Of a stretch of DNA of 64,000 nt, positions 1 to 8,537 are shown in pieces; position 1 is the first letter of the stretch, and each line of letters starts with the position of its first letter. The translations under genes were made by a program, and so were the position numbers. The notes beneath the pieces were generated by a model that saw only the letters and a program-made list of their open reading frames with translations, ran no database searches and was not told where the DNA came from. Origin of the DNA: Pseudokineococcus lusitanus (GTDB lineage: Bacteria > Actinomycetota > Actinomycetes > Actinomycetales > Quadrisphaeraceae); the NCBI RefSeq assembly GCF_003751265.1, contig NZ_RJKN01000002.1, forward strand, positions 521,558 through 585,557. The letters are read 5' to 3'.

Positions 1-2
1 CG

Positions 3-479
3 GTCCACGCAGGACGCCGCACCGCCGACCTCGACGGGCAGGACGTCGTCGTCTTCGTCATCGGCATGCGCATCAACCGGCTCCGCAGCCCGCGGCAGTG
101 GCTGCCGGTCTTCCGGGCGATGCCGCTCATGCTCGCCGAGCTGGGCCGCCCCGAGCTGGGCCTGCTCCACGCCCGCACCTACTGGTCCGGGCGCACCTTC
201 ATGCTCCTGCAGTACTGGCGCAGCTGGGACCTGCTGCAGGCCTACGCCTCTGCGGGTGACGCCGAGCACCTCCCCGCCTGGCGCGCCTTCAACCAGCAGG
301 CCCGCCGCGGCGGCGACGCGGCCGGCATCTTCCACGAGACCTACCTCGTCGGCCCGGGCCGTGCGGAGTCCGTCTACGTCTCGATGCCCGACCACGGGCT
401 CGCCGCGGCGACCCGCTCGGCCCCCGTCCCGCCGCGCCGCCAGCGGGCCGCGGAGCGGATGCGCGGCGTCGACGCCTGA
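3..479 (+). CDS. DUF4188 family protein (5' end outside window)
   Basis: The reading frame is open to the left window edge, so the start lies outside. The first visible codons read VHAGRRTADLDG and continue into VVFVIGMRIN, the usual N-terminal signature of DUF4188 proteins. The first internal ATG (position 66) is therefore not the true start. A middle segment rich in W, Y and F (YWSGRTFMLLQYWRSWDLL) and AFN further on are also typical. The family is small, soluble and sometimes labelled monooxygenase-like, but no activity is established from sequence. The gene ends just before a hairpin shared with convergent metY. Family call is fairly sure; function is unknown. Confidence 0.75.
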   Translation, partial: VHAGRRTADLDGQDVVVFVIGMRINRLRSPRQWLPVFRAMPLMLAELGRPELGLLHARTYWSGRTFMLLQYWRSWDLLQAYASAGDAEHLPAWRAFNQQARRGGDAAGIFHETYLVGPGRAESVYVSMPDHGLAAATRSAPVPPRRQRAAERMRGVDA

Positions 480-486
480 GCCGGGC

Positions 487-534
487 AGGTGGCTGCACGA
501 GGACGCGCTCTACCGCGTCGTCGTGCAGCCACCT
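487..534. terminator. Bidirectional hairpin terminator
   Basis: Two perfect 14-nt inverted arms, AGGTGGCTGCACGA (487-500) and TCGTGCAGCCACCT (521-534), enclose a 20-nt loop. The element sits between the convergent DUF4188 and metY genes, five bases from the metY stop. There is no U tract, as is usual in GC-rich actinomycetes. Confidence 0.7.
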
Positions 535-539
535 CGACC

Positions 540-1931
540 TCAGACCGCGGAGAACCCGCGCTCGAGGTCCGCCCGGATGTCGTCGAGGTGCTCCAGCCCC
601 ACGGACAGCCGCACGAGCCCCGGCGTCACGCCCGCCTTGACCTGGTCCTCGGGCGCCAGCTGGCTGTGCGTCGTCGACGCCGGGTGGATGACGAGGCTGC
701 GCACGTCCCCGATGTTGGCCACGTGGCTGTGGAGCGTCAGCGCGTCGACGAAGCGTCGCCCCGCCTCCAGGCCCCCGCGCAGCTCGAAGGCGAGGACGCC
801 GCCGGCGCCCCGCGGCGCGTACTTCTGCTGCCGCGCGTGCCACGGGCTGGACGGCAGGCCCGCGTACTGGACCCGCTCGACCTCCGGCCGCTGCTCCAGC
901 CACTCGGCGACCGCCTGCGCATTGGCCACGTGCCGCTCCACCCGCAGGCTCAGCGTCTCGATGCCCTGCCCGAGGAGGAAGGCGTTGAACGGCGAGATCG
1001 CCGGCCCGAGGTCGCGCAGCAGCTGCACCCTCATCTTGAGGATGTATGCGAGGTTCGCGCCCAGCGCGCTGCCGACGCCGAGGTCCCGCGCGTAGACGAG
1101 CCCGTGGTAGCTCTCGTCCGGCTGGTTGAAGCCCGGGAAGCGGTCCGGGTGCTGCGCGTAGTCGAAGGTCCCGCCGTCGACGACGACCCCGCCGATCGCC
1201 GTCCCGTGGCCGCCGAGGTACTTCGTCGCCGAGTGCACGACGACGTCCGCGCCCCACTCCAGCGGCCGCAGGAGGTACGGCGTCGCCACCGTCGCGTCGA
1301 CGACGAGCGGCACGCCCACCTCGTGAGCGACGCCGGCCACGCCCTCGACGTCGAGGACGTCGCCGCGCGGGTTGGGGATGGCCTCCCCGTAGAAGACCTT
1401 CGTGTTGGGGCGCACCGCGGCGCGCCAGGAGTCAAGGTCGTCGGGGTCCTCGACGAACGTCGTCGTGACGCCGAGCTTGGGCAGCGTGTAGCGGAGCAGG
1501 TTGACCGTGCCGCCGTAGAGGCTGGGGCTCGCGACGACGTGGTCTCCCGCCTCGGCGACGTTGAGGATCGCCAGCGTCTCCGCCGACTGCCCCGACGCGA
1601 CGAGCAGCGCGCCGACGCCGCCGTCGAGGTCGGCGATGCGCTTCTCGACGGCGTCCGTCGTCGGGTTGGTGATGCGCGTGTAGATGTTGCCGAGCTCGGC
1701 CAGCGCGAAGAGGTTCGCCGCCTGCTCGGTGTCGCGGAAGGCGAAGGACGTCGTCTGGTGGATAAGCAGCGCCCGCGAGCCGGTGCTCGGGTCGGGCGCG
1801 GCGCCGGCGTGGATCTGGCGGGTCTCGAAGGACCAGGCGGCGGGCGCCTCGTCGGCGACGCCGTGCGTCACCGGCTCCTCGTCGAGGCCGGTCGACGGCG
1901 TGGGGTGGTCGGCGGGAGGGGTGGTGGGCAC
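540..1931 (-). CDS. metY: O-acetylhomoserine sulfhydrylase (Cys/Met metabolism PLP enzyme)
   Basis: 463 aa, the usual length for MetY. It makes homocysteine from O-acetylhomoserine and sulfide in the cytoplasm, using pyridoxal phosphate. Visible family motifs are the early FETRQIHAG, the [15 protein letters not shown] substrate/PLP segment, [12 protein letters not shown], and the PLP-lysine block [17 protein letters not shown]. The C-terminal [12 protein letters not shown] is also typical. The start is GTG at 1931, preceded by a GAGGAG ribosome site about seven bases upstream. The gene follows a SAM-IV-type riboswitch leader, so it should be repressed when S-adenosylmethionine is plentiful. 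Transcribed alone; no metX is adjacent. Cystathionine gamma-synthase activity is a less likely alternative because of the sulfhydrylase-like length and the riboswitch context. Confidence 0.93.
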   Translation of the reverse strand: MPTTPPADHPTPSTGLDEEPVTHGVADEAPAAWSFETRQIHAGAAPDPSTGSRALLIHQTTSFAFRDTEQAANLFALAELGNIYTRITNPTTDAVEKRIADLDGGVGALLVASGQSAETLAILNVAEAGDHVVASPSLYGGTVNLLRYTLPKLGVTTTFVEDPDDLDSWRAAVRPNTKVFYGEAIPNPRGDVLDVEGVAGVAHEVGVPLVVDATVATPYLLRPLEWGADVVVHSATKYLGGHGTAIGGVVVDGGTFDYAQHPDRFPGFNQPDESYHGLVYARDLGVGSALGANLAYILKMRVQLLRDLGPAISPFNAFLLGQGIETLSLRVERHVANAQAVAEWLEQRPEVERVQYAGLPSSPWHARQQKYAPRGAGGVLAFELRGGLEAGRRFVDALTLHSHVANIGDVRSLVIHPASTTHSQLAPEDQVKAGVTPGLVRLSVGLEHLDDIRADLERGFSAV

Positions 1932-1959
1932 AGGGGTCTCCTCGGCGAGGGGCTCGTGC

Positions 1960-2082
1960 GAGCCCGCGCTTGCCGCGCCCGGACGGGTGGCGGCCCGGTC
2001 TTCACCCGGGGCACCCCGCCGCAGGAGGAGGGTTGCCGGCCAGCGAGCCGGGGCTTGTCGCTGGCGCTCTTGACCTGCCTCG
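1960..2082 (-). ncRNA. SAM-IV-type riboswitch in the metY leader
   Basis: Read on the minus strand, the leader contains GTCAAGAGCGCCAGC, then GACAAGCCCCGGC, GCTGGCCGGCAACCCTCC, GCGGCGGGGTGCC and CCGGGTGAAGAC. These are the conserved segments, in order, of the actinobacterial SAM-I/SAM-IV clan (GCCGGCAACC core, GGTGCC, GTGAAGAC closing P1). Known SAM-IV examples precede O-acetylhomoserine sulfhydrylase genes in Actinomycetales. The 3' part (about 1960-1990) holds the additional hairpin and pseudoknot region. The core is certain; the exact 3' limit is inferred. Confidence 0.88.
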
Positions 2083-2088
2083 ACCCTA
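2083..2088 (-). promoter_or_regulatory. Putative -10 box of metY/riboswitch
   Basis: TAGGGT on the minus strand fits the actinobacterial TAnnnT -10 box and lies directly before the first conserved riboswitch bases. Transcription would therefore begin at about the aptamer's 5' end. No clear -35 box is visible. Confidence 0.5.
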
Positions 2089-2131
2089 GGAGCGTCCGTC
2101 CGTCGAGCGGGACCCGTGTCTCACGGACCGG

Positions 2132-3922
2132 TCAGCGCGCCGCGCACCACCGGTCGAGCTCGTCCACGGGCAGCGGCCGTGCGTAGTGGTAGCCCTGCGC
2201 CATGTCGCAGTCGAGGTCCTCGAGGGCGCGGCGCTGGTCCGGCGTCTCGACGCCCTCCGCGACGGCCCGCAGCCCGAGGGAGTGCGCGAGGTGGACGCAC
2301 GTGGCGACGATGGCCGCGTCACCGCGGCTCTCGGTGAGCCCCGCGACGAAGGACCGGTCGATCTTCAGCTCGTCGAGCGGGAACCGCTGGAGGTACGTGA
2401 GGCTCGCGTAACCGGTGCCGAAGTCGTCGACCGCGAGGGTGACGCCGAGCGCCTTGAGCGCCCGCAGCGTCGCGGCGGCCGCGTCCGGGTCCTCCATGAG
2501 CGCCGTCTCGGTCACCTCGAGCGTGAGCAGCGCCGGGTCGAGCCCGTGCCGGTCCAGCACCTCGGCGACGAGCGGCACGAGGTCCGGGTCGCCGAGCTGG
2601 CGCGTCGAGAGGTTGACGGCGATCTCCGTCGTCGGGCCGCCTCCCGCCGTCCGCGCCCACGCCGCCCCCTGGGCCACGGCGGAGTCCAGCACCCACGCCC
2701 CGAGGCGGCGCACGAGGCCCGACTCCTCGGCGACGTCGATGAAGTCGCCGGGCTGGAGCAGCCCGCGCTCGGGGTGCTGCCACCGCACGAGCGCCTCGAC
2801 GCCGGCCACACGGTCGCCCCGCAGGTCCATGCGGGGCTGGTAGTGCACGCGCAGCTCGCCCTCGGCGATGCCGCGGCGCAGCTCGCCGATGAGCCGGAGA
2901 CGTCCGACGGCCGGGTCGACGACGTCCGGGTCGTGCAGCTCGACACGGGCGCGGCCGCGTGCCTTCGCCCGGTGCATCGCGACGTCGGCGTGGTGGAGCA
3001 GCCGCTCCGGCGTCTCGTCGGGCGTGGCCCGGACGACCCCGACGCTCGCCGTGACGACGATCTCGACGTCCTGCAGGAGCACGGGCGCCGTGACGACGTC
3101 GAGCACCCGCTCGGCCACCGCCCGCGCGGCGCCGTCGTCCCCGACGTCGGCCACGACGACGAACTCGTCGCCGGACAGGCGCGCGACGACGCCGTCCGCG
3201 CGGACGGTCGCGGTGAGGCGCTGCGCGACGACGCGGAGCAGCTCGTCGCCGGCCTCCCGACCGAGGCTGTCGTTGACCGCCTTGAAGTGGTCGAGGCCGA
3301 CGAAGAGCAGCGCCGTCCCGGCGGACGCCGGCCGGCCGCCCTCCGGCGCACCGGCGAGTCGGGCCAGCAGGCCGGCGCGGTTGGGCAGGCCCGTGAGGTC
3401 GTCCCGCAGCGCCCGCTGCCGCATCTCCTCCTCGACGGCGACCCGCTGCCGCTCGGCTTCCTGGGCACGGCGCAGCGCGTCGACGAGGTCACGCTCGTGC
3501 CGGCGCCGCTCGTGGGCGGCGAGGACGATGACGCGGATCTCGGCCGGCACCCCGTCGGCCGCCGGCCGGAGGGTCGCCGACAGCAGGACCGCCCGGCGGG
3601 AGCGGTCCGCGGCGATGACCTCGACCATCGTCTCGGCCACGGCACCGGTGGCCCGCAGCCGCGGCAGGCAGGAGGCGCTCCAGAGGATGCGGTCGCCCAC
3701 GGGCAGCAGCCGCGGCAGGCGCGTCCCGAGGAGCTCCTCCGCGGTGTAGCCGGCCCAGGCGCAGAAGGTCGCGTTGACCCGGGTGATGGTGCCGTCGTCC
3801 GCCGTCGTGAGGTAGCCGCAGGGGGCGTCGTCGTAGAGCTCCCGGAGCCGGTCCGCCTCGTCGGCCCGCGGCGGGCGCCCCTCCGGGGACGCGTCGGCGG
3901 AGGGCTCGAGCGTCGTCGTCAT
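2132..3922 (-). CDS. PAS-GGDEF(SGDEF)-EAL protein, partner of RsbQ-like hydrolase
   Basis: 596 aa, soluble. Order: a PAS domain (about 25-140, with DDAPCGYLTTADDGTITRVN and FCAWAGYTAEELLG), a charged coiled linker (140-175), a GGDEF domain (about 176-330), and an EAL domain (about 340-590). The diguanylate-cyclase signature reads RLSGDEF rather than GGDEF, and no RxxD inhibitory site precedes it, so cyclase activity is doubtful. The EAL domain keeps EALVRW, EVTETALM, VDDFGTGYASL and KIDRSF and should hydrolyse c-di-GMP. The ATG start overlaps the stop of the upstream hydrolase (ATGA), so translation is coupled. By analogy with the Bacillus RsbQ/RsbP pair, the PAS domain may sense a product or ligand supplied by the hydrolase; that link is inferred. 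Confidence 0.88.
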   Translation of the reverse strand: MTTTLEPSADASPEGRPPRADEADRLRELYDDAPCGYLTTADDGTITRVNATFCAWAGYTAEELLGTRLPRLLPVGDRILWSASCLPRLRATGAVAETMVEVIAADRSRRAVLLSATLRPAADGVPAEIRVIVLAAHERRRHERDLVDALRRAQEAERQRVAVEEEMRQRALRDDLTGLPNRAGLLARLAGAPEGGRPASAGTALLFVGLDHFKAVNDSLGREAGDELLRVVAQRLTATVRADGVVARLSGDEFVVVADVGDDGAARAVAERVLDVVTAPVLLQDVEIVVTASVGVVRATPDETPERLLHHADVAMHRAKARGRARVELHDPDVVDPAVGRLRLIGELRRGIAEGELRVHYQPRMDLRGDRVAGVEALVRWQHPERGLLQPGDFIDVAEESGLVRRLGAWVLDSAVAQGAAWARTAGGGPTTEIAVNLSTRQLGDPDLVPLVAEVLDRHGLDPALLTLEVTETALMEDPDAAAATLRALKALGVTLAVDDFGTGYASLTYLQRFPLDELKIDRSFVAGLTESRGDAAIVATCVHLAHSLGLRAVAEGVETPDQRRALEDLDCDMAQGYHYARPLPVDELDRWCAAR

Positions 3923-4746
3923 CGGTCGAGGTACGCGAGGACGGCCGCCGCGGTCTCGGCGGGCGCGGACAGGTGCGGGCAGTGCCCGCTCGCGTCGAGG
4001 TGGACCAGGGTGCTGCCCGCCAGCCGGGCGAGGAGGTGGTCCCCGACCTCGGGCGGGGCGAGGACGTCGTCGACGCACTGCAGGACGAGCGCGGGCACGG
4101 TGACGCGGGCGAGCAGGTGCCGGACGTCGGAGTGGAAGGTCACGCGGGCGAAGTGCCGGGCGATGTCCGGGTCGGTGGCCTGGAAGCTGCCCGTCAGCCG
4201 CTCGCCGAGCTCGGGGGTGCCGGGGTTGCCCATGACCATCGGCGCGATGGTCGCGGCCCAGGCGGAGTAGTTCGCGTCGAGGGACTCGAGCAGCTCGTCG
4301 ACGTCCTCCCGCGAGAACCCGCCGACGTACCCCGTGGCCGGGTCGTCGATGTAGCAGGGCGAGGGCGCGACGAGCACGAGGCGCGAGAACCGCTCGGGCT
4401 CACGGACGGACGCGAGCAGCGCCATCATCGCGCTGATGCTGTGGGCCACGACGACGACGTCGCGCAGGTCGAGCTCCTCGCAGACCTCGAGCAGGTCGTC
4501 CACGTAGCCGTCGAGGGACCCGTACTTCTCCCGGTCGTACGCGGACAGGTCCGACCCGCCCGCACCGACGTGGTCGACGAGGACGACCCGGTGCTCGGCG
4601 GCGAGCGCGGGCAGCATCGCCTGCCAGGCGCCCTGCTCGGAGCCGAAGCCGTGCAGGAGCAGCAGCGCGGGTCCGTCGGGGCGTCCGACCTCCGTGACGT
4701 TGTTGCGGCTGACGGCGGTGCGCCGGGGGGCGCGGATGGCGGGCAC
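3919..4746 (-). CDS. RsbQ-like alpha/beta hydrolase
   Basis: 275 aa; resembles RsbQ and the KAI2/D14 group throughout. Diagnostic segments are LLLLHGFGSEQGAW, VDHVGAGGSDLSAYD, GYVDDLLEVCEELDL, the nucleophile elbow AHSISAMM, SPCYIDDPATGYVGGF, LQCVDDVLAP (acid) and GHCPHLSAP (His). A complete Ser-Asp-His triad is thus present, with the elbow Gly residues replaced by Ala and Ser. RsbQ supplies an unknown small hydrophobic signal to the PAS domain of RsbP. Here the coupled partner is a PAS-GGDEF-EAL protein instead of a phosphatase. The start chosen is GTG at 4746, six bases after AGGAGG; an upstream ATG at 4806 lacks a ribosome site. Confidence 0.88.
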   Translation of the reverse strand: MPAIRAPRRTAVSRNNVTEVGRPDGPALLLLHGFGSEQGAWQAMLPALAAEHRVVLVDHVGAGGSDLSAYDREKYGSLDGYVDDLLEVCEELDLRDVVVVAHSISAMMALLASVREPERFSRLVLVAPSPCYIDDPATGYVGGFSREDVDELLESLDANYSAWAATIAPMVMGNPGTPELGERLTGSFQATDPDIARHFARVTFHSDVRHLLARVTVPALVLQCVDDVLAPPEVGDHLLARLAGSTLVHLDASGHCPHLSAPAETAAAVLAYLDR

Positions 4747-4999
4747 GACGGTCCTCCTCGGGCACGAGGTCCACGCAGCGGGTTGCACGTCGCCTCGGCG
4801 GTGCATCGGCAGCGGCGGCCGTCACCTTGAGCCGACGCCGGACGCTGTCTCACCCGTCCGCCCGTGCTGCCCGGGGCTGTCGACCTGCGCCGTTCCCCGT
4901 ACGCCCGCCCCACCAAGCCGCTATCCCTGTGTCACCGGTCGCGACCGAGCGTCCGGACGCCGCGCCCGACGGTCGGGCCTGCGCCCCAGGGAGGCCCCC

Positions 5000-6142
5000 G
5001 TGGTCACCACCCGCCCCATCCGCCGATCCCCCGCCCCGTCGCGCCGCCGTCGCACCGCCCTCGCCGGCGGCGTCGCCGCCCTCGCGCTGCTCCCCGCGAG
5101 CGCCGTCACCGCGAGCGCCGACCACCTCCCCGACGACGAGGTCGTCGCCCGCGACCTCAGCGGCGCCCTCTCGATCGCCGCGACGCGCGGCGGCGACCTG
5201 CTCGCCACCCGTTCCTTCGAGGGCGCCGTCGAGCGGATCGGCCACCACGGCGCGCGGACCGACGTCCTGTCCCGCCCCGGCGAGGAGGTCGCCGGGCTCA
5301 CCGCCACGGCCGACGGCTTCGTCAGCACCCGGTCCGCCGGGCTCGGCCCGGACGCGACCGCGCTCGTCGAGCGCACCGACCGCCGGGGCCGGACGACGAC
5401 GGTCGTCGACCTCGCCGCCCACGAGCGCGCGACCAACCCCGACGGCGACGCCCGCTACGGCTTGCTCGGCCTCGACGAAGGGTGCGCGGCCCAGGTGCCC
5501 GACGGCGTCCCGGTGGACGAGCCCGGCGAGGTCTACTCCCACCCCTACGCGACCGCGGACCTCGGCGCCGGCCGGCTGGCCGTCGCGGACGCCGGCGGCA
5601 ACGCCGTCCACGTCGTCGACGCGCGCGGGCGCGTCCGGGCCAGCGTCGCGCTCCCGCCCCAGCTCATGGCCGCGGACGACTACCGCCTCGCCGACCTCGG
5701 CATCCCCGCCTGCGCGGCGGGCGCCACCTTCGCCGTCGAGCCGGTGCCCACGGACGTCGAGGTGGGTCCGGGCGGGGACCTCTACGTCAGCCTCCTGCCG
5801 GGCGGGCCGCTGGACGGCTTCGGCGGCGAGCGCGGGTCGGTGGTGCGGGTGGACGTCGACCCTGTGCTGGCGGGGACCGGTCCGGCGGTCGTCACGACGG
5901 TCGTCCGCTACCTCGACGGACCGACGGGCATCGCGGTCGGCCCCGACGGCAGCGTCTTCGTCAGCCAGGAGACGGGGTACGTCAAGGCCTTCTACCGCCC
6001 GACGCCGGACGCCGTCGGCACCGACCTGTACTGGGGCGGCGACGGCGGGGACGTCGAGCTCGTCGGCAAGCACGTGTGGTTCTCGACCGGCGTGCTGCGG
6101 CCGGGCACCGGCGAGGTGCGCTCCGTCCGCGTCTACCGCTAG
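5000..6142 (+). CDS. Secreted ScyD/ScyE-family beta-propeller protein (copy 1)
   Basis: 380 aa. An Arg-rich n-region and hydrophobic stretch (TALAGGVAALALLPASAVTASA) form a signal peptide, with cleavage near residue 40. The mature part has NHL/beta-propeller-like blades: LSIAATRGGDLLATRSF, NPDGDARYGLLGL, VYSHPYATADL, PVPTDVEVGPGGDLYVSLLPGGP and GPTGIAVGPDGSVFVSQ. These match the ScyD/ScyE family, named after scytonemin-cluster proteins, though most actinobacterial members have no known role. GTG start at 5000 with GGGAGG seven bases upstream. A paralogue lies at 7361-8509. The 253-nt gap before it is a divergent promoter region shared with the RsbQ-like gene; no confident boxes seen. Confidence 0.82.
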   Translation: MVTTRPIRRSPAPSRRRRTALAGGVAALALLPASAVTASADHLPDDEVVARDLSGALSIAATRGGDLLATRSFEGAVERIGHHGARTDVLSRPGEEVAGLTATADGFVSTRSAGLGPDATALVERTDRRGRTTTVVDLAAHERATNPDGDARYGLLGLDEGCAAQVPDGVPVDEPGEVYSHPYATADLGAGRLAVADAGGNAVHVVDARGRVRASVALPPQLMAADDYRLADLGIPACAAGATFAVEPVPTDVEVGPGGDLYVSLLPGGPLDGFGGERGSVVRVDVDPVLAGTGPAVVTTVVRYLDGPTGIAVGPDGSVFVSQETGYVKAFYRPTPDAVGTDLYWGGDGGDVELVGKHVWFSTGVLRPGTGEVRSVRVYR

Positions 6143-6189
6143 GCCGGCGTCGGGGCCGTCGGCGAGGACGGCCCCGACCCGCCGTCACA

Positions 6190-7149
6190 TCAGCCGACGA
6201 CCGCCACCCGCTGCCCGCGCCGCCCGGGCAGGCAGGCGACGAGGGCGAGGACCACGGACACCCCGTCCTCGACGAGGGCCGCGGGCAGGTCGCCCGCGAA
6301 GGGACCGCGGCGGCTCGAGGCGTACCGGCGCCAGGCCAGCCCGCCGAAGGACGACGCCAGCGCCCCCAGCGCACCGGCGGCGGCGGGCGCCGTCGGGGCG
6401 CTGCCGTCCCGCGCGGCGAGCGTGGCCGCGCCGGCGAAGCCACCGACGACCCGCCCGCCGAGCGGACCGGGAGCGGTGCGGTCCGGGGTCGCGGGCTGCT
6501 TGTCCATGACGACCTCCCCCACCACGGCGGCGGCCGCCGCGAGCTTCGCGGCCGTCCCGGCGCCGTCGGGACGGGCGTCCGTGAGGACGGGCGCGAGGGC
6601 GAGCGAGCTGCGGCCGCCGGTCGCGAGCCCGAGGAGGAAGGAGCGGCCGACCAGCCCCGCGGAGGCAGGCGTGCGCCGGACGTCGCCCGCCTGCGGGGAG
6701 AGCGCCTCGACGGTCGCGTGCGTCGCGAGGCCGTACGAGAGGTGCGGGACGGCGTCGGCCACCCAGTCGCCGGCCGCCCAGTCGCGCGGGTCGCTGACGC
6801 CGAGGGCGGCCATGGAGCCGTCGGTGGCCGCCATGGCGAGCGCCCCGGTGGCCGCCCCGCCCAGGAGGCCGGGCACCCGGTAGCCCCGGCGGTGCAGGAC
6901 GCTCGTGACGACGCCGACCGCCAGCCCCGTGGCCGTCCCCGACAGCGCGCCCAGGGCCGTCCGCCGGTTCCCGCGCTCGGCCCGCGAGCCGGGGATCTCC
7001 GTCCCGAGGCGGTCGACGAGCGCGTCGACCGTCTGCCCCGGCGCCTCGCTCTCGGGGCGGCCGCGCAGGAGCATGTCGGCGTAGGTGACGGCGTTGAGGA
7101 CGGTCGTGCCGACGGCTCCGGCCGCGAGGCCACGGGTGAGTGCGCTCAT
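6190..7149 (-). CDS. Integral membrane protein, unknown function
   Basis: 319 aa. The N-terminal part begins GLAAGAVGTTVLNAVTYADM, followed by a polar segment and several Gly/Ala-rich hydrophobic helices (TALGALSGTATGLAVGVV, LLGGAATGALAMAAT). The C-terminal part (GRSFLLGLATGGRSSLAL onward, then GGFAGAATLAARDG) recalls DUF4126-type membrane proteins. No catalytic motif was recognised. It sits convergent with copy 1 and divergent from copy 2 of the ScyD/ScyE proteins. ATG start at 7149 has no clear Shine-Dalgarno sequence. Family assignment is tentative. Confidence 0.7.
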   Translation of the reverse strand: MSALTRGLAAGAVGTTVLNAVTYADMLLRGRPESEAPGQTVDALVDRLGTEIPGSRAERGNRRTALGALSGTATGLAVGVVTSVLHRRGYRVPGLLGGAATGALAMAATDGSMAALGVSDPRDWAAGDWVADAVPHLSYGLATHATVEALSPQAGDVRRTPASAGLVGRSFLLGLATGGRSSLALAPVLTDARPDGAGTAAKLAAAAAVVGEVVMDKQPATPDRTAPGPLGGRVVGGFAGAATLAARDGSAPTAPAAAGALGALASSFGGLAWRRYASSRRGPFAGDLPAALVEDGVSVVLALVACLPGRRGQRVAVVG

Positions 7150-7212
7150 GGGTTCACGCTGGGCGCCGGTGCTCGGCCCGGCAACCGCAGACGGGACCGC
7201 TGCGGCCGTTGT

Positions 7213-7228
7213 TGTGACCCGGGTCACG
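7213..7228. promoter_or_regulatory. CRP/GlxR-like operator
   Basis: TGTGACCCGGGTCACG is a near-perfect TGTGA-N6-TCACA dyad, with a 14-bp perfect palindrome inside it (7214-7227). It lies in the 211-nt divergent region between the membrane protein gene and ScyD/ScyE copy 2. Actinobacterial CRP/GlxR regulators bind such sites; binding is inferred. Confidence 0.5.
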
Positions 7229-7360
7229 GCAGGTGTGCACCCGAACGGGTGACAGCCGGCCGCCGGACGGAGTAGACCATTCGCGGCAGCGGGAGCAACG
7301 GCGCTCCCGCCGCCCCCGCGCCCGGTCGGCGGGTGCGGGCCTCCTGCCCAGGAGCACCGC

Positions 7361-8509
7361 ATGGACCACTCCACCCCGGCGCACTGCTGCGCCACCGACC
7401 CCACCGCCGGCCCGACCGGCTCCCGCACCCCTCGGCCACGACGACGTCGGGCCGTCGCGGCGGGCGCGCTGCTCGCCACCGCGCTCGCCGGGACGCCCGC
7501 CGCCGCCACCGCCGCGGACGCCCCGGAGGTGCACGTCGTCGCGGAGGGCCTCGTCGGCCCGCTCTCGCTCGACGTCCAGGGCAACGGCGACGTCGTCGTC
7601 GCCCAGTCGTTCGCCGGGCTGCTCACCCGCGTCGGCGCGGACGGCACCCGGGCCGACCTCGTGACCCTGCCCGGCGCCGAGGTGGCCGGCGTCTCCGGCG
7701 CCTCCAAGGGGGGTGCCGTCTACACGCACAGCGAGGGCCAGGGCCCGGACGCCGTCGCCCGGGTCGAACGCGTGGACCGGCGGGGGCGCGTCACCGTCCT
7801 CGCCGACCTCGCCGCCCACGAGCGGGAGACCAACCCCGACGGCGCGACGACGTACGGCTTCCGCGACCTCGCGGCCTCCTGCCTCGACCAGCTGCCCGAG
7901 GAGTTCCCGGGTCGCTACACCGGCGAGGTCTACTCCCACCCCTACGCGACGGCGGCGCGCAGCGGCGACCGGACGGTCGTCGCCGACGCCGGCGGCAACG
8001 CGCTGCTCCAGGTCGGGCCGACGGGCCGGGCCCGGACCCTCGCCGTCCTGCCCGCCCAGCCGGCGACGGTGACGGCGGACCTCGCGGCCGGCAACGGCCT
8101 GCCCGACTGCGTCGTGGGGTCGCAGTACTGGTTCGAGCCCGTGCCCACGGACGTCGAGGTGGGCCCCGACGGCAGCCTCTACGTGAGCCTCCTGCCCGGC
8201 GGGCCCGAGGACCCGAGCCTCGGGGCGCGCGGGTCGGTCGTCCGGGTCGACGGCAGCGGCCGCACGACGACCGTGCTGACCGGCCTGCTCGGCGCGACCG
8301 GCGTGGCCGTCGACGGGCGCGGCCGCGTCTACGCGACCGAGCTCTTCGGCGGCCGTGTCGTCCGTGCCGTACCGGGCAGCACGACGGGCGAGACGGTCGT
8401 CGACCTCCCGCTGCCCGCGGCCGTCGAGGCCTCGCGGGGCGACCTGTGGGTGAGCACCGACGTCCTCAGCGAGACCGGTGGGGCTCAGGTGGTCCGCGTC
8501 GACCTGTAG
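7361..8509 (+). CDS. Secreted ScyD/ScyE-family beta-propeller protein (copy 2)
   Basis: 382 aa, paralogue of 5000-6142. N-terminus: a Cys/Thr-rich leader, an RPRRRR stretch, then a hydrophobic core (AVAAGALLATALAG) ending in AAATA, a signal peptide. Shared blocks with copy 1 are ERETNPDGATTYGF, EVYSHPYATA, VVADAGGNAL, PVPTDVEVGPDGSLYVSLLPGGP and GVAVDGRGRVYATE. It is likely an extracellular propeller-fold protein; ligand or activity is unknown. ATG start at 7361, with AGGAGCACC just upstream. A CRP-like palindrome lies about 140 bp upstream and a strong hairpin follows the stop. Confidence 0.83.
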   Translation: MDHSTPAHCCATDPTAGPTGSRTPRPRRRRAVAAGALLATALAGTPAAATAADAPEVHVVAEGLVGPLSLDVQGNGDVVVAQSFAGLLTRVGADGTRADLVTLPGAEVAGVSGASKGGAVYTHSEGQGPDAVARVERVDRRGRVTVLADLAAHERETNPDGATTYGFRDLAASCLDQLPEEFPGRYTGEVYSHPYATAARSGDRTVVADAGGNALLQVGPTGRARTLAVLPAQPATVTADLAAGNGLPDCVVGSQYWFEPVPTDVEVGPDGSLYVSLLPGGPEDPSLGARGSVVRVDGSGRTTTVLTGLLGATGVAVDGRGRVYATELFGGRVVRAVPGSTTGETVVDLPLPAAVEASRGDLWVSTDVLSETGGAQVVRVDL

Positions 8510-8537
8510 GCGCCCGACGGCGCCGACGGCGCACGCG

